DNA of 32,416 bases from Candidatus Symbiopectobacterium sp. 'North America' (GCF_015762685.1 NZ_PEHF01000077.1:1-32416); one strand, 5' to 3'; numbered from the stretch's first letter, positions 18,125-32,234 are shown. The notes: generated from the letters alone by a model not told the origin. Numbers and translations: made by a program.

Positions 18125-19813
18125 CTACTTTTCAAGCGAACTTGACACATGAATAGAGGTTAAACGCTCAAATACCCAGCGCCTACCGTCCCAGGATACC
18201 AAATGATGTTCTTTATCAGGATAATTACTATTATATACCTCATAATGAACGCCTCGCCCGGGAGAAACGATTTCTCTCACCGGCACAATTTCCCCGTTCA
18301 TTTCAATATATCGTCCCCAGGTATAATGTGAGGTATCGTCAATTTTCTCTGCGCGATAAATCTTTCCCGAACCATAGTACCGTGGGTTATTATTGGTGTA
18401 GGCAATGTAGTTGAAACTGCTGTCTGCTTCAATGCGGAGAGTGTTAATGATATTTTCCTGTTCACGAGTAAAGACAGGATGCTGGTTATGCGTACGCATG
18501 TGCCAGGTTTTGGATAATGGTTCAAGGTAAACCGGAACAAACTCGTGGGAACCAGAGGCTTTTCGCAGCACGATCTCAAACTTTCTCTCTCCATTTTTAT
18601 TAAGATCGTAGTATTCACCGTACAACGGTATCTGCTTTTTCCCTTCTCTCACTTCAACATTAAGATTGGCGGTGTCGAAGGTGTCAGCATATCGCCACGC
18701 GAGCGTCTCCTCATCGACAATCACCTTTCTCTGCAATAACTCAGGCCTGGAGGCATAAGGGTGATATGTCATAAATTCATTGTGATTGTCCGTCGGTTTC
18801 AGGAAGATCTCTCGGCCTTCGGTATGGATAGCAGTATTACCCGGTTGAAGTTCAAGTAAAATTTCTCTATTTATTCCGTTTTGTGGATTCCGAACATAAT
18901 AAGCCGCCCTTTTCTGACCCGGAGTGGTATGCAGCAATTCAGTCGGTTTCACTTTACGGGCAACGCCACGGAATTTGAACGCGATACTATCAACATCAAG
19001 AGATGTAGCTATCTCTGCAATGATTAACCGACGAAACCGTTCAGCACAAATTTCATCACCGTGATTTTTATAGTACTCACGGCGTTTTGCATTCGCAATG
19101 AGCTTACCAATTAACGGTTTTATCCCGAGCGTCAGCAGATCCGTCACAAAATTTAATCCCTCGGCTACACCCCGGGCTTCAGGCGACGGGCCCCCCTCAG
19201 TATCATCATAAATCATCCTAAAGGGGTTCTCCGCTCTCTGGACTTGAAATAAAAGCAGTTTTTCTTCGTTCTCGCCGTTAGCATTGAGTATTTCTTCCTC
19301 AAAGGCGCAGTGTTCTTTTATATGTTCTGCGGTTCGAGGATCGTACTCAGGCATCAATGCTCGCTTTATTCGATCTGTACTCTCCACCAGTGGAGTAATA
19401 AAAAGAGGACCGGTTTTTGCCCATTTTTTCAATGACAGTTCAAAGTCATGACCTTCCTCGATGCTTAATTGCCCATCAGATACCAGATAGTGTTTAATGG
19501 CCGAAATCAGTGCATTCTTTTTTTGATCATCACAAAGGATGTGACTATTCTCATTGATGAAAATCGTGCTACTGCTATTAGCATATGATATCCCTCCATG
19601 TTCTCGTTCTGGCAGCCATAAAGACTGAGAGGAAACATGCCCGTCGTCAGCAAGAGACATAGCAGCCGGATAATTTTCAATAAAATGATTACTTTTAGTA
19701 AGCGAGGTGTCATTGTCCACAATTGACAATGGATTCTCTTTATAAGCAAAAGAGGCGGAATCAGCTCGATTTAAATAATTAAACAACAGCACGAGTTGAA
19801 TGGTAGTTGCCAT
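18125..19813 (-). CDS. Unknown large effector- or toxin-like protein, first gene of kinase cluster
   Basis: The protein is 562 aa and no family is named with confidence. The N-terminal 200 residues are polar, with no signal peptide pattern apart from a short hydrophobic start (MATTIQLVLLFNYL). Residues about 218-241 form a hydrophobic or amphipathic helix (GLNFVTDLLTLGIKPLIGKLI), followed by a basic segment. From about 300 on it is rich in beta-type repeats with Trp/Tyr-Asp turns (ETLAWRYADTFD, GRYIEMNGEIVPVREI, HHLVSWDGRRWVFE). The ATG at 19813 is the first possible start, since an in-frame TGA lies just upstream. The frame ends at an amber TAG (18125-18127) and continues in frame into the next entry, so it may be truncated. 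It is AT-rich and co-directional with the kinase; a host-interaction role is inferred only from that link. Confidence 0.55.
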   Translation of the reverse strand: MATTIQLVLLFNYLNRADSASFAYKENPLSIVDNDTSLTKSNHFIENYPAAMSLADDGHVSSQSLWLPEREHGGISYANSSSTIFINENSHILCDDQKKNALISAIKHYLVSDGQLSIEEGHDFELSLKKWAKTGPLFITPLVESTDRIKRALMPEYDPRTAEHIKEHCAFEEEILNANGENEEKLLLFQVQRAENPFRMIYDDTEGGPSPEARGVAEGLNFVTDLLTLGIKPLIGKLIANAKRREYYKNHGDEICAERFRRLIIAEIATSLDVDSIAFKFRGVARKVKPTELLHTTPGQKRAAYYVRNPQNGINREILLELQPGNTAIHTEGREIFLKPTDNHNEFMTYHPYASRPELLQRKVIVDEETLAWRYADTFDTANLNVEVREGKKQIPLYGEYYDLNKNGERKFEIVLRKASGSHEFVPVYLEPLSKTWHMRTHNQHPVFTREQENIINTLRIEADSSFNYIAYTNNNPRYYGSGKIYRAEKIDDTSHYTWGRYIEMNGEIVPVREIVSPGRGVHYEVYNSNYPDKEHHLVSWDGRRWVFERLTSIHVSSSLEK

Positions 19814-20085
19814 TGCACTTCATTAATTGATTCTAAAGCTTTCTCATGCTTATTCTTGCAAAATTTATCATAATAACATGCTGTCGATAGACGATGCTGT
19901 ATAAATGAAATAGGCATTTTTGACTCCATTCAAAAAAAGAATGGACTATAGGCATCACATTTATGCAATCGTTATTAAAAAATAATCTCAATTAAGAATT
20001 AACGCAATTTTCGTCCTTCCTTTGAGGGAGTGTTTATTATTCAAACACGTTATAGATTTGAACAATTCTATTATTTTCACCCATA
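19814..20085. promoter_or_regulatory. AT-rich spacer with inverted repeat upstream of kinase cluster
   Basis: This stretch holds no gene that I recognise. It must carry the promoter of the leftward cluster. TCCATTC (19925-19931) and GAATGGA (19939-19945) form a perfect 7-bp inverted repeat with a loop of seven A, about 110 bases before the first start codon. It could be an operator or a hairpin. No single -35/-10 pair stands out because the whole region is AT-rich. Confidence 0.45.
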
Positions 20086-20115
20086 AAAAAGCCAGCGCGC
20101 TCGCGCTGGCTTTTT
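20086..20115. terminator. Terminator of carAB, also bidirectional
   Basis: AAAAAGCCAGCGC (20086-20098) pairs with GCGCTGGCTTTTT (20103-20115) around loop GCTC. It lies 16 bases past the carB stop on the minus strand. Its symmetry with A and T tracts would let it stop transcription both ways, and it marks the right edge of the AT-rich accessory segment. Confidence 0.88.
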
Positions 20116-20130
20116 CTTGGTTAGCGTAGA

Positions 20131-23353
<3,223 letters not shown>

Positions 23354-23367
23354 TTTTCTGCTCCCGA

Positions 23368-24405
23368 TTATTTACCATTCGCACGATAAGATTGAATCAG
23401 TTCGATAAAGTGATCGAACAAAGGGGCCGCGTCGGGCGCAGCGTCGCAGGCAGTGAGTTTTCATCCACCGCGAAACCGTGGTTCTGCGCGGTGATCATCA
23501 CACTGTCAGCATCCAGATCTTTCACCAGGTGGTTACCACCGTGGTGACCAAATTTCATTTTGACCGTTTTAGCACCGCTTGCCAGCGCCAGCAGTTGGTG
23601 ACCCAGGCAGATGCCAAATACTGGAATATCGGTCTCCAGGAAGGCTTTGATTGCCTTGATGGCGTAGTCACACGGCTCCGGGTCGCCAGGGCCGTTGGAG
23701 AGGAAGATACCGTCCGGATTCAGTTTGAGCACGTCTTCAGCGGAGGTCTGAGGAGGCACAACCGTCAAACTGCAGCCACGATCGACCAGCATACGCAGAA
23801 TGTTGCGCTTCACACCGTAGTCGTAAGCCACTACGTGGTACGGCAATTCACTTTCCGCTTTAGCAGCAGGCAGGTCGCCGGTCAACGTCCAGCTACTTTG
23901 CGTCCAGCCATAACGTTCTTGCGTCGTCACTTCTTTTGCCAGATCCATGCCTTTCAGGCCAGGGAACGCTTTGGCTTTTTCCAATGCCAGTGCCGCATCC
24001 CCGGCAATAATGCAGCCATTCTACGCCCCTTTCTCACGCAGCAAGCGAGTCAGCTTACGCGTATCGATATCGGCGATAGCAACGATGTTATTGCGTTTCA
24101 GATAATTCGAGAGGCTCTCTTCATTACGGTAGTTGCTTGCAATCAGAGGCAGATCGCGAATAACCAGGCCTTGAGCATGAACAGAGGGGGGATTCTTCGT
24201 CGCTGGCGTTAGTGCCGACATTACCAATATGGGGATAAGTGAGAGTGACAATCTGGCGGGAATAGGAAGGATCAGTGAGGATTTCTTGATAACCGGTCAT
24301 CGACGTATTGAAGACCACTTCCCCCACTGCCGTTCCCTCTGCCCCGATGGCACGACCGTGGAATTGGGTTCCGTCTTCCAGAACCAATAGCGCTGACTTA
24401 ATCAA
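23368..24405 (-). pseudogene. carA: Carbamoyl-phosphate synthase small subunit, multiply disrupted
   Basis: Glutaminase subunit that feeds ammonia to CarB. The start is a TTG (24405-24403), as in E. coli, with GGAGG five bases upstream. Lesions in order: an extra base in a six-base run (24186-24191) shifts the frame after ASDEES; a TAG at 24023-24021 replaces the glutamine of GAQNGC; about three codons are missing after IIAGD; and about 35 codons are missing after LPATLR, with a frame change. This last deletion removes the region with the catalytic His and Glu of the class I amidotransferase triad (HPE), although the nucleophile cysteine in FGICLGHQ remains. The original end ([21 protein letters not shown]) is still readable. 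The carB start follows after 14 bases with its GGAG site. Confidence 0.94.
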
Positions 24406-24410
24406 AACAC

Positions 24411-24452
24411 CCTCCAAGGAATAAAAAATCATGTTATCTGCATATTAATTCA
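24411..24452 (-). promoter_or_regulatory. Two ArgR boxes and ribosome site of carA
   Basis: TGCATATTAATTCA (24439-24452) and GGAATAAAAAATCA (24418-24431) match the 14-base ARG-box core TGAATAATTATTCA at 11 and 10 positions. They start 21 bases apart, the spacing of paired ArgR sites in front of E. coli carA. The reverse of the first, TGAATTAATATGCA, resembles the E. coli carA leader. GGAGG of the ribosome site is at 24415-24411. Control signals thus persist although carA and carB are broken. Confidence 0.7.
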
Positions 24453-24792
24453 GATTAGCCACTCCAAATCAATGCAAAAATTACCTTTTCGGTAAACTTT
24501 TGGCAAATTGCGCGCATTTTAATGATGGTCGTTCAACTTGTCCACTCTAACCGCTATTTTTCTCCATTCTTTATGGCTTACGGCGTCACTGACTTACCAC
24601 AGCCACAAAAACAGCCATCAAAAAGGCAAAGTAAACGGTTGCCTGCTGACATTATTAGCCAGAAGGAAATATTTTCCCAGTAGATGCCTGACAGGGCAAT
24701 GAGTGGTTAAAAAAACGCCATCAAAACCTTTGCAAAGGAGAGAAAATAAAAATTTATATCAATTACAATACAATAATTAAATCCATTTAATT
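24453..24792. other. Long intergenic stretch between carA and dapB
   Basis: About 340 bases without a recognisable gene on either strand. The left part should hold the upstream carAB promoter seen in other enterics, but I could not place its boxes with confidence. The right part (about 24720-24792) is very AT-rich and precedes the dapB terminator. I see no RNA gene or repeat here. Confidence 0.4.
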
Positions 24793-24818
24793 AAAAAAGG
24801 ATGGAAAATAAGCCATCC
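24793..24818 (-). terminator. Terminator of dapB
   Basis: GGATGG (24799-24804) and CCATCC (24813-24818) form a 6-bp stem with an 8-base loop. On the minus strand it is followed by six T (24798-24793). It starts 12 bases after the dapB stop. Confidence 0.7.
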
Positions 24819-24829
24819 AATTCAATTAA

Positions 24830-25693
<864 letters not shown>

Positions 25694-25777
25694 TCAGGTT
25701 AGCGGGCCAACGCGATGGCTGCCAGCGGATTTCACGCAGGATTAGAAATTTCTGACAAAAAGGGGATAATTCAGATA

Positions 25778-25811
25778 AAAAAATAGCAGGGATAACACCC
25801 TGCTATTTTTT
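25778..25811 (-). terminator. Strong terminator after ispH
   Basis: AAAAAATAGCAGGG (25778-25791) pairs perfectly with CCCTGCTATTTTTT (25798-25811) around loop ATAACA, a 14-bp stem with flanking A and T runs. It lies 19 bases past the ispH stop and ends the ileS-lspA-fkpB-ispH unit. Confidence 0.92.
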
Positions 25812-25830
25812 ACTCAACCTCATGCCAGTA

Positions 25831-26781
25831 TCAATCGATCTGCTTTACTTCCACGCGCAGCTCTTTTGGTACTTCAAAGACAATGTTCTCTTCACGGCCT
25901 TCCAGCTCGAGCGCGACTTTCCCCCCGAAGGATTTAAGGCGTTCAATCACCTGCTGAACCAGAATGTCCGGTGCAGACGCCCCCGCCGCTACACCGACAC
26001 ACGCCACGTCCGTCAGCCAGCGTTCCTGAATATCGCTCGCAGAATCGATAAGGTAAGCAGGAATGCCAGCACGCTGAGCCAGTTCTGCCAAACGATTGGA
26101 GTTGGAAGAGTTTTTCGACCCCACCACCAGCACCACGTTGGCGCGTTCCGCCAGATAACGCACCGCTTCCTGACGGTTCGTGGTGGCGTAGCAGATATCG
26201 TCTTTACGCGGGCCGATAATTTGTGGGAAACGCTCACGCAGTGCATCGATTACCGCAGAGGTGTCATCCACCGACAGCGTGGTTTGCGTCATAAAGCAGA
26301 GGTTACCCTCATCTTTAACCTGCAAATTCCACACATCTTCCGGCGACTCCACCAGATACATGCCGCCATCGTCGTTGCTGTACTGCCCCATGGTGCCTTC
26401 TACTTCAGGGTGTCCCGCATGACCGATCAGGATAGCTTCTACCCCTTTACGGCTGGCGCGCGCCACCTCCATATGGACCTTGGTCACCAACGGGCAAGTG
26501 GCATCAAAGACGGTTAGATCGCGATTCTTTGCCTCCACCAGTACAGCCTGAGACACGCCGTGCGCAGAAAAAATCAGGATTGCGCCATCAGGCACTTCGC
26601 CAATCTCTTCAATAAAGATCGCACCGCGGTCACGCAAGCCATCCACCACGTAGCGGTTATGCACCACTTCGTGGCGCACATAAATCGGCGTGCCATAAAT
26701 TTCCAGCGCACGCTCGACAATGCTGATTGCGCGATCGACGCCCGCGCAGAAACCACGTGGGTTAGCCAGTAAGATTTGCAC
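25831..26781 (-). CDS. ispH: 4-hydroxy-3-methylbut-2-enyl diphosphate reductase
   Basis: Last enzyme of the MEP isoprenoid pathway, an iron-sulfur protein making IPP and DMAPP. I chose the GTG at 26781, because it gives [19 protein letters not shown] and a 316-aa protein, both as in E. coli; a TTG two codons upstream is possible. The cluster cysteines are Cys12 (GFCAGVD), about Cys96 (DATCPLV) and about Cys197 ([10 protein letters not shown]). [30 protein letters not shown] and [13 protein letters not shown] are intact. Its start overlaps the end of fkpB by 20 bases, indicating coupled translation. Confidence 0.96.
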   Translation of the reverse strand: MQILLANPRGFCAGVDRAISIVERALEIYGTPIYVRHEVVHNRYVVDGLRDRGAIFIEEIGEVPDGAILIFSAHGVSQAVLVEAKNRDLTVFDATCPLVTKVHMEVARASRKGVEAILIGHAGHPEVEGTMGQYSNDDGGMYLVESPEDVWNLQVKDEGNLCFMTQTTLSVDDTSAVIDALRERFPQIIGPRKDDICYATTNRQEAVRYLAERANVVLVVGSKNSSNSNRLAELAQRAGIPAYLIDSASDIQERWLTDVACVGVAAGASAPDILVQQVIERLKSFGGKVALELEGREENIVFEVPKELRVEVKQID

Positions 26782-27235
26782 GCTCAACCTCCTGCGCGAC
26801 AGGATCGATGTCCATCACCTCAACATCAAAACTTACGTGATGACCCGCCAGCGGATGATTGAAATCGACCGTAATCGACTCTTCCGCCACTTCACGAATC
26901 ACGCCGGGAATATCATTGCCCGCCACGCCGCTGAACAGCATGATGGTGCCCACGTCAGGTACGCCGGTTTCGGCAAAATCGCGGCGCAGAAAGAACTGAA
27001 TCAAATCTGGATTGAACGGTCCGAAAGCCGATTCCGGCGGCAACGTGAAACGGTGTTTATCTCCCCGGCGCAAGCTGAGGAGTTGTTGTTCCAGCGCCGG
27101 AGACAGGCTCTCATCCCCCAGGCGAAACAGCGCAGATTTGCCCCGTTCGCGGGTCGATTCCGCAACGCTGCCATCTTCCAGCGTCAGCACAAAATGCAGC
27201 AGTACGGCGCTGGTATTCTGTACGCTTTGCGTCAT
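26762..27235 (-). CDS. fkpB: FKBP-type peptidyl-prolyl isomerase FkpB (SlpA)
   Basis: Small SlyD-like prolyl isomerase and chaperone, 157 aa (E. coli 149). The FKBP part ([49 protein letters not shown]) surrounds an insert-in-flap domain ([18 protein letters not shown]), and the C-terminal block [20 protein letters not shown] is typical. The extra length is a short C-terminal tail that overlaps the ispH start. It overlaps the lspA stop by four bases (ATGA). It belongs to the ileS-lspA-fkpB-ispH unit and shows no lesion. Confidence 0.94.
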   Translation of the reverse strand: MTQSVQNTSAVLLHFVLTLEDGSVAESTRERGKSALFRLGDESLSPALEQQLLSLRRGDKHRFTLPPESAFGPFNPDLIQFFLRRDFAETGVPDVGTIMLFSGVAGNDIPGVIREVAEESITVDFNHPLAGHHVSFDVEVMDIDPVAQEVERANLTG

Positions 27236-27744
27236 ACCTGCCCCTTCGGCTTGGCGGAGGCGTCGTGAGGTGCCAGAAAGCCTTCCAGCACTACCAGACC
27301 TGCCCCGATACAGATAGCCGTGTCCGCCAGATTGAACGTCGCGAAGTGCCAGTCACCGACATAGAAGTCAATGTAATCGACCACAAAGCCGTGCCAGGTT
27401 CTGTCAAATAGGTTTCCCAGCGCACCGCCGATAATCAGCGCATAGGCGATATTGCTCAGCTTCTGATCGGCGCGATTGCGGTACATCATCACCAGCAGCG
27501 CCACCACGATCATGATGGCGACACCGGCAAAGAACCAGCGCTGCCAGCCGCCTTTATCTGCCAGGAAGCTAAACGCTGCACCGTAGTTACGGGCATAGTG
27601 CAGGTTTAACGAGGGAAACAGCGCCCAGGTTTCACCCAGTTCAAAATTCGCCAGCACCCAGCATTTGACGCCAAGATCCACCGCCAACACTACCAGCACC
27701 AGCCACAGCCAGCGCAACCCGCTTGAACAGATCGATTTATTCAT
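27232..27744 (-). CDS. lspA: Lipoprotein signal peptidase
   Basis: Inner-membrane aspartyl protease that removes the signal peptide of prolipoproteins after lipid modification; target of globomycin. The protein is 170 aa (E. coli 164). Four hydrophobic segments are visible. The two catalytic aspartates lie in [10 protein letters not shown] and FNLADTAI. Other family blocks are [10 protein letters not shown] and [19 protein letters not shown]. The ATG shares one base with the ileS stop (TGATG) and the stop overlaps the fkpB ATG. No lesion was seen. Confidence 0.97.
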   Translation of the reverse strand: MNKSICSSGLRWLWLVLVVLAVDLGVKCWVLANFELGETWALFPSLNLHYARNYGAAFSFLADKGGWQRWFFAGVAIMIVVALLVMMYRNRADQKLSNIAYALIIGGALGNLFDRTWHGFVVDYIDFYVGDWHFATFNLADTAICIGAGLVVLEGFLAPHDASAKPKGQV

Positions 27745-30560
27745 CAGACAAATTTACGCTCTTCGCCATTACCGCCCACATTCGTGGCACAGCGTCCGCA
27801 TACCTCTGGGTGGTGTGCAGCATCCACACCGATATTGGACTCATAGTGCCAGCAACGCGGGCACTTGTGCCCATCCGCTTTGCTTAAGGCAATTTTCAGG
27901 CCAGAGAGTTCACTCGCCTGCGCATCCACCGGAGCATCTTCATAGCGTTCAACCCGCGCCCTGGAGGTCAGCAGTGCAAAATGCAACTCCTGTTGCAGAC
28001 GCCCCAGCTTCTCGGACAGCTCAGCATCGGCATACAGCGTTACCGCCGCTTCCAGCGAACCACCAATACGCTTGTCGTTACGCGCTTGCTCAATCACCTT
28101 GTTCACTTCGGCACGCACTTTCAACATGTCGGCCCAGAACGCATCGTTCAGGGTTTCCTCTTCCGCCAGCCCGAACAAGCCGTCATACCACTCTTCGGTA
28201 AACACGTACTGTGCGCGTTTACCCGGTAAGTAGCCCCAGACTTCATCGGCGGTGAAGGACATGATCGGCGCCATCCAGCGAACCAGCGCTTCCGCAATGT
28301 GGAACAGCGCGGTCTGGCAGCTACGGCGCGCCACGCTGTCATGCTTGGCGGTGTATTGTCGATCCTTGATGATATCCAGATAGAACGAGCCCATTTCGAT
28401 GGAGCAGAACTGCATCAGGCGTTGCACCACACGGTGGAAATCATAGCTTTCGTACGCTTCAACGATCTCTTGCTGTGCGGCTTGCGCGCAGCCTACCGCC
28501 CAACGATCCAGCACGACCATCTCTTCCGGCTTCACACTGTGCAAGGCCGGATCGAACCCGTTCAGGTTTGCCAGCAGGAAACGTGCGGTGTTACGGATGC
28601 GGCGATAAGCATCGGCAGAACGTTTGAGGATTTCATCGGACACCGCGATCTCGCCGGAATAGTCGGTGGAGCCGATCCACAGACGCAGAATATCCGCGCC
28701 CAGCTTGTCCATCACGTCCTGCGGCGCAATGGTGTTGCCGATGGATTTGGACATTTTGCGGCCCTGACCATCGACGGTGAAGCCGTGAGTCAGCACCTGA
28801 CGATACGGGGCTTTACCCTTGATCGCCTTAGAGATCATCTGCGAGGACATGAACCAGCCGCGATGCTGGTCAGAGCCTTCCAGATACATATCGGCTGCAT
28901 GCCCTGCAAATTCCGGACGCACATCCACCACTGAGGCGTGGGTCGATCCGGAATCGAACCACACATCCAGCGTGTCCGGCACTCTGACATAATTGGCAGC
29001 ATCAGCGTCCAGCAAATCGGCCGGATCGAGATCCCACCATGCCTGGATGCCGTCCTGCTCAACGCGTTTAGCCACCGCTTCGATCAGCTCCGGCGTGCGA
29101 GGGTGCAGCTCTTCGGTCTCTTTATGAACAAACAGAGACATTGGCACGCCCCAGGTACGCTGGCGCGAGATACACCAGTCTGGGCGGTTGGCAACCATGG
29201 ACTCGATGCGCGCCTGACCCCAATCCGGGATCCACTGCACGCCTTTGATTTCAGACAGCGACTGCTGACGCAGCCCTTTTTGATCCATGCTGACGAACCA
29301 CTGCGGCGTGGCACGGAAGATGATTGGCGACTTGTGACGCCAGCAGCACGGATAGCTGTGTTGCAGTTTTTCCACATGCAGCAACGCGCCACTTTCACGC
29401 AGCATGTCAACGATGAGGTCATTGGCTTTGAAGACGAACTTGCCGTTCAGATTCGGGTGCGTACCTGGCAGGTAACAGCCGTTCGGCCCCACCGGATTGG
29501 CGATTTCGAGCTGGTATTTCTGGCTGATGACGTAGTCATCCGGGCCATGACCGCCCGCGGTATGCACCGCACCGGTACCGGCATCCAGCGTGACGTGGTC
29601 GCCCAGAATCGCAGGCACATCGAAATTCAGGAACGGGTGCTTGAAACTCAGCAGTTCAAGATCGGAACCCTTGCAGTCGCCCAGCACGGTCCAGCTTGTT
29701 ACGCCCAGACGCGCCATCACGCTTTCCACCAGATTGGCGGCCAGAATCAGCGCTTTGCCTTCGATTTGCACCAGTTGATAAGCAAACTCGGCATTCACGG
29801 CGATCGCGCGGTTCGCGGGCAGCGTCCACGGGGTGGTGGTCCAGATAACCAGTGCAATCGGGCCTGCCACGGAAGTGACACCGAATTTCGCCGCAACAGT
29901 TGCCGCATCGACAGCAGTAAAAGCCACATCAATAGACGGAGAGGTTTTGTCGTAATACTCCACCTCAGCTTCTGCCAGCGCAGAACCGCAATCGGCACAC
30001 CAGTGCACCGGTTTAGCACCTTTGTGCAGGTGCCCATTGTCGATGATCTTGCCGAGAGCGCGGATGATATTCGCCTCGGTATTAAAATCCATGGTCAGAT
30101 ACGGGCGATCCCAATCGCCCAGCACACCGAGGCGGATAAAGTCTTTCTTCTGCCCTTCAACCTGCTCCGCCGCATACTTGCGGCATGCCTGACGAAATTC
30201 TGCCGCACTCACCTTCTCGCCCGGCTTGCCAATCAGTTGTTCGACTTTCAGTTCAATAGGCAGACCGTGACAGTCCCATCCCGGCACGTACGGCGAATCA
30301 TAACCGGCCAGCCCTTTGGATTTGACAATAATATCTTTCAGAATCTTGTTAACTGAGTGACCAATGTGAATGTTGCCATTCGCATACGGAGGGCCGTCAT
30401 GCAGAATGAAGGTTTTCTTGCCCTTTTTCGCCTGACGAATAATTCCGTACAAATCATGTTCATACCAACGTTTCAGCATGTCAGGTTCACGCTTGGCCAG
30501 ATCGCCACGCATCGGGAACCCTGTTTCCGGCAAATTCAGGGTAGTTTTGTAGTCACTCAT
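27744..30560 (-). CDS. ileS: Isoleucyl-tRNA synthetase
   Basis: Class I synthetase that charges tRNA-Ile and edits valine. The protein is 938 aa, the same as E. coli. The HIGH motif is at residues 65-68 ([12 protein letters not shown]), with the CP1 editing domain in the middle ([34 protein letters not shown]) and KMSKS near 602-606 ([11 protein letters not shown]). The C-terminal zinc site has two cysteine pairs (CPRC and CGRC). It lies between ribF and lspA, the conserved enteric order, and is co-directional with both; ribF ends 43 bases upstream. Nothing unusual was seen. Confidence 0.98.
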   Translation of the reverse strand: MSDYKTTLNLPETGFPMRGDLAKREPDMLKRWYEHDLYGIIRQAKKGKKTFILHDGPPYANGNIHIGHSVNKILKDIIVKSKGLAGYDSPYVPGWDCHGLPIELKVEQLIGKPGEKVSAAEFRQACRKYAAEQVEGQKKDFIRLGVLGDWDRPYLTMDFNTEANIIRALGKIIDNGHLHKGAKPVHWCADCGSALAEAEVEYYDKTSPSIDVAFTAVDAATVAAKFGVTSVAGPIALVIWTTTPWTLPANRAIAVNAEFAYQLVQIEGKALILAANLVESVMARLGVTSWTVLGDCKGSDLELLSFKHPFLNFDVPAILGDHVTLDAGTGAVHTAGGHGPDDYVISQKYQLEIANPVGPNGCYLPGTHPNLNGKFVFKANDLIVDMLRESGALLHVEKLQHSYPCCWRHKSPIIFRATPQWFVSMDQKGLRQQSLSEIKGVQWIPDWGQARIESMVANRPDWCISRQRTWGVPMSLFVHKETEELHPRTPELIEAVAKRVEQDGIQAWWDLDPADLLDADAANYVRVPDTLDVWFDSGSTHASVVDVRPEFAGHAADMYLEGSDQHRGWFMSSQMISKAIKGKAPYRQVLTHGFTVDGQGRKMSKSIGNTIAPQDVMDKLGADILRLWIGSTDYSGEIAVSDEILKRSADAYRRIRNTARFLLANLNGFDPALHSVKPEEMVVLDRWAVGCAQAAQQEIVEAYESYDFHRVVQRLMQFCSIEMGSFYLDIIKDRQYTAKHDSVARRSCQTALFHIAEALVRWMAPIMSFTADEVWGYLPGKRAQYVFTEEWYDGLFGLAEEETLNDAFWADMLKVRAEVNKVIEQARNDKRIGGSLEAAVTLYADAELSEKLGRLQQELHFALLTSRARVERYEDAPVDAQASELSGLKIALSKADGHKCPRCWHYESNIGVDAAHHPEVCGRCATNVGGNGEERKFV

Positions 30561-30603
30561 TAGATTCTCGATTTAGTTTCGGCCATACCTTGGGGTATGA
30601 ATA

Positions 30604-31545
30604 TTACACCGGTGCTGCTAACCCGAAAAACGTCCGGGCCGTCACCACATCCTCGGCGATTTGCTGCGTCAATGCCTCTAGCGACGCAAACCGCTGCTCA
30701 TTTCGTATTTTCTTACACAGCCCCACTTCTATATGACGCCCGTACAGATCCATGGCGACATCCAGCAGGTGCACTTCCAACTGCTGGCGTTTATCGCCGT
30801 CTACCGTTGGCCGGGTGCCGATATTGGCGACGCCGGGAAACGGCGTCGGGCCCAGGCCGTAGACTTCAACGGCATACACCCCACTAACCGGTGATACCTG
30901 GCGTTTCATCGGCAAATTCGCGGTCGGAAATCCCAACGTTCTGCCCAGCGCTTTACCATGCACCACGCGCCCGGAAATCGTGTAAGGGTGGCCCAACAAT
31001 TCTTGCGCCAGCGGCAGATCGTCATGCAGCAAGGCATCACGTACTGCGGTACTGCTTACGCGCCTACCGCCATTGCAGAACGTCGCCGTGCTGATAACTT
31101 CGAAACCATGGGCCTGCCCCGCCTCCTGTAATAACAGGAAATCACCGCTACGACCAGCCCCGAAGCGGAAGTCATCCCCCACAACAAGAAATTTCACACC
31201 CAGTTTTTCCACCAGAAGGTGGCGCACAAAGTCTTGCGCATCGTGTGCGGCGAACGCTGCATCAAACTTAACGCACAACAGTGCGTCAACGCCTGCGCGC
31301 GCCAGATAATTCACCTTGTCCCGCAGCCGGGTAAGCCGTGCAGGTGTCTGATCGGCAGCAAACAGTTCGAGCGGCTGTGGCTCGAAAGTCATCACCATCA
31401 CCGGCAAATCACGCGCTAGCCCCTCCTGCTTTAGTCGCTCAAGCAGCATTTGATGCCCACGGTGTACACCGTCAAAATTGCCGATGGTGAGCACACAACC
31501 ATAATGGCGTGCCCGGAGATTGTGTATACCGCGGATTAGCTGCAT
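30604..31545 (-). CDS. ribF: Bifunctional riboflavin kinase/FAD synthetase
   Basis: Converts riboflavin to FMN and then FAD. The protein is 313 aa, the normal length. The N-terminal adenylyltransferase has LTIGNFDGVHRGHQ, VVGDDFRFGAGRSGDF and a SSTAVRDAL motif near residue 170. The C-terminal kinase domain has HGKALGRTLGFPTANL, GVYAVEV and NIGTRPTV. It is co-directional with ileS and diverges from rpsT. No lesion was seen. Confidence 0.97.
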   Translation of the reverse strand: MQLIRGIHNLRARHYGCVLTIGNFDGVHRGHQMLLERLKQEGLARDLPVMVMTFEPQPLELFAADQTPARLTRLRDKVNYLARAGVDALLCVKFDAAFAAHDAQDFVRHLLVEKLGVKFLVVGDDFRFGAGRSGDFLLLQEAGQAHGFEVISTATFCNGGRRVSSTAVRDALLHDDLPLAQELLGHPYTISGRVVHGKALGRTLGFPTANLPMKRQVSPVSGVYAVEVYGLGPTPFPGVANIGTRPTVDGDKRQQLEVHLLDVAMDLYGRHIEVGLCKKIRNEQRFASLEALTQQIAEDVVTARTFFGLAAPV

Positions 31546-31858
31546 GGCGACTCAGGAACAGTTTGGTTAACGATATGGAAATCGGCGGATTATACCTTGT
31601 ACAGCGGTTAAGGTTAAGGCGCGATTCACGCCTTTTGTCACGCAATTGCTTGGCAGTGCCTACCGATCTTGCCATGTATTGCCCCTATGGCGTTGCTTCG
31701 CATGAGCAAAAATTCCTCTTTCTTATCAAAAGTTCGTCAGGTAAACGCGAATTTCTGTCGGGAAACGCTGTATTCCCGAGCGCGAAGCTGTTAAAATCCT
31801 GCGTCATCACAACGTAACAAGCGTCGGCGTACAAACGGCGCTTATTTGCACAAATCCA
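31546..31858. other. Divergent intergenic region between ribF and rpsT
   Basis: No gene is recognised in this stretch. A small inverted repeat, CGGGAA and TTCCCG with an 8-base spacer, lies near 31759-31778, followed by a TTAAAAT box near 31791. That box could belong to a distal rpsT promoter like the tandem promoters of E. coli rpsT. The ribF promoter should be in the left part, but I could not place it. Confidence 0.4.
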
Positions 31859-31887
31859 TTGACAAACGAAGGCTAAACGGGCATATT
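31859..31887 (+). promoter_or_regulatory. Main rpsT promoter
   Basis: TTGACA (31859-31864) and CATATT (31882-31887) are separated by 17 bases. The perfect -35 box, the spacing and the following sequence match what I recall of the proximal E. coli rpsT promoter. The leader to the start codon is about 40 bases. Confidence 0.85.
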
Positions 31888-31935
31888 CCTCGGCCTTTGA
31901 ATTGTCCTCGATAGAATATATTTGGGAGTTAGACC

Positions 31936-32196
31936 TTGGCTAATATCAAATCAGCTAAGAAACGCGCCGTACAGTCTGAGAAGCGTCGCAAGCACAACGC
32001 TAGCCGTCGTTCCATGATGCGTACTTTCATCAAGAAAGTATACGCCGCGATCGCTACTGGCGATAAAGAAGCTGCACAAAAAGCGTTTAGCGACATGCAA
32101 CCGATTGTGGATCGTCAGGTTAGCAAAGGTCTGATCCATAAGAACAAAGCATCTCGTCATAAATCCAACCTGGCTGTTCAGATCAACGCACTGTAA
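31936..32196 (+). CDS. rpsT: 30S ribosomal protein S20
   Basis: Primary-binding protein of the small subunit, 86 aa (E. coli 87). It starts with TTG, the non-standard start that E. coli rpsT also uses and that is linked to its autogenous translational control. GGGAG lies about 8 bases upstream. The sequence [20 protein letters not shown], then [16 protein letters not shown] and [16 protein letters not shown] is typical. It is transcribed away from ribF and ends before a strong terminator. Confidence 0.98.
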   Translation: MANIKSAKKRAVQSEKRRKHNASRRSMMRTFIKKVYAAIATGDKEAAQKAFSDMQPIVDRQVSKGLIHKNKASRHKSNLAVQINAL

Positions 32197-32234
32197 TCAT
32201 TGCTTGCGTAGACATCTATCTTCCTCGTTGTAAG

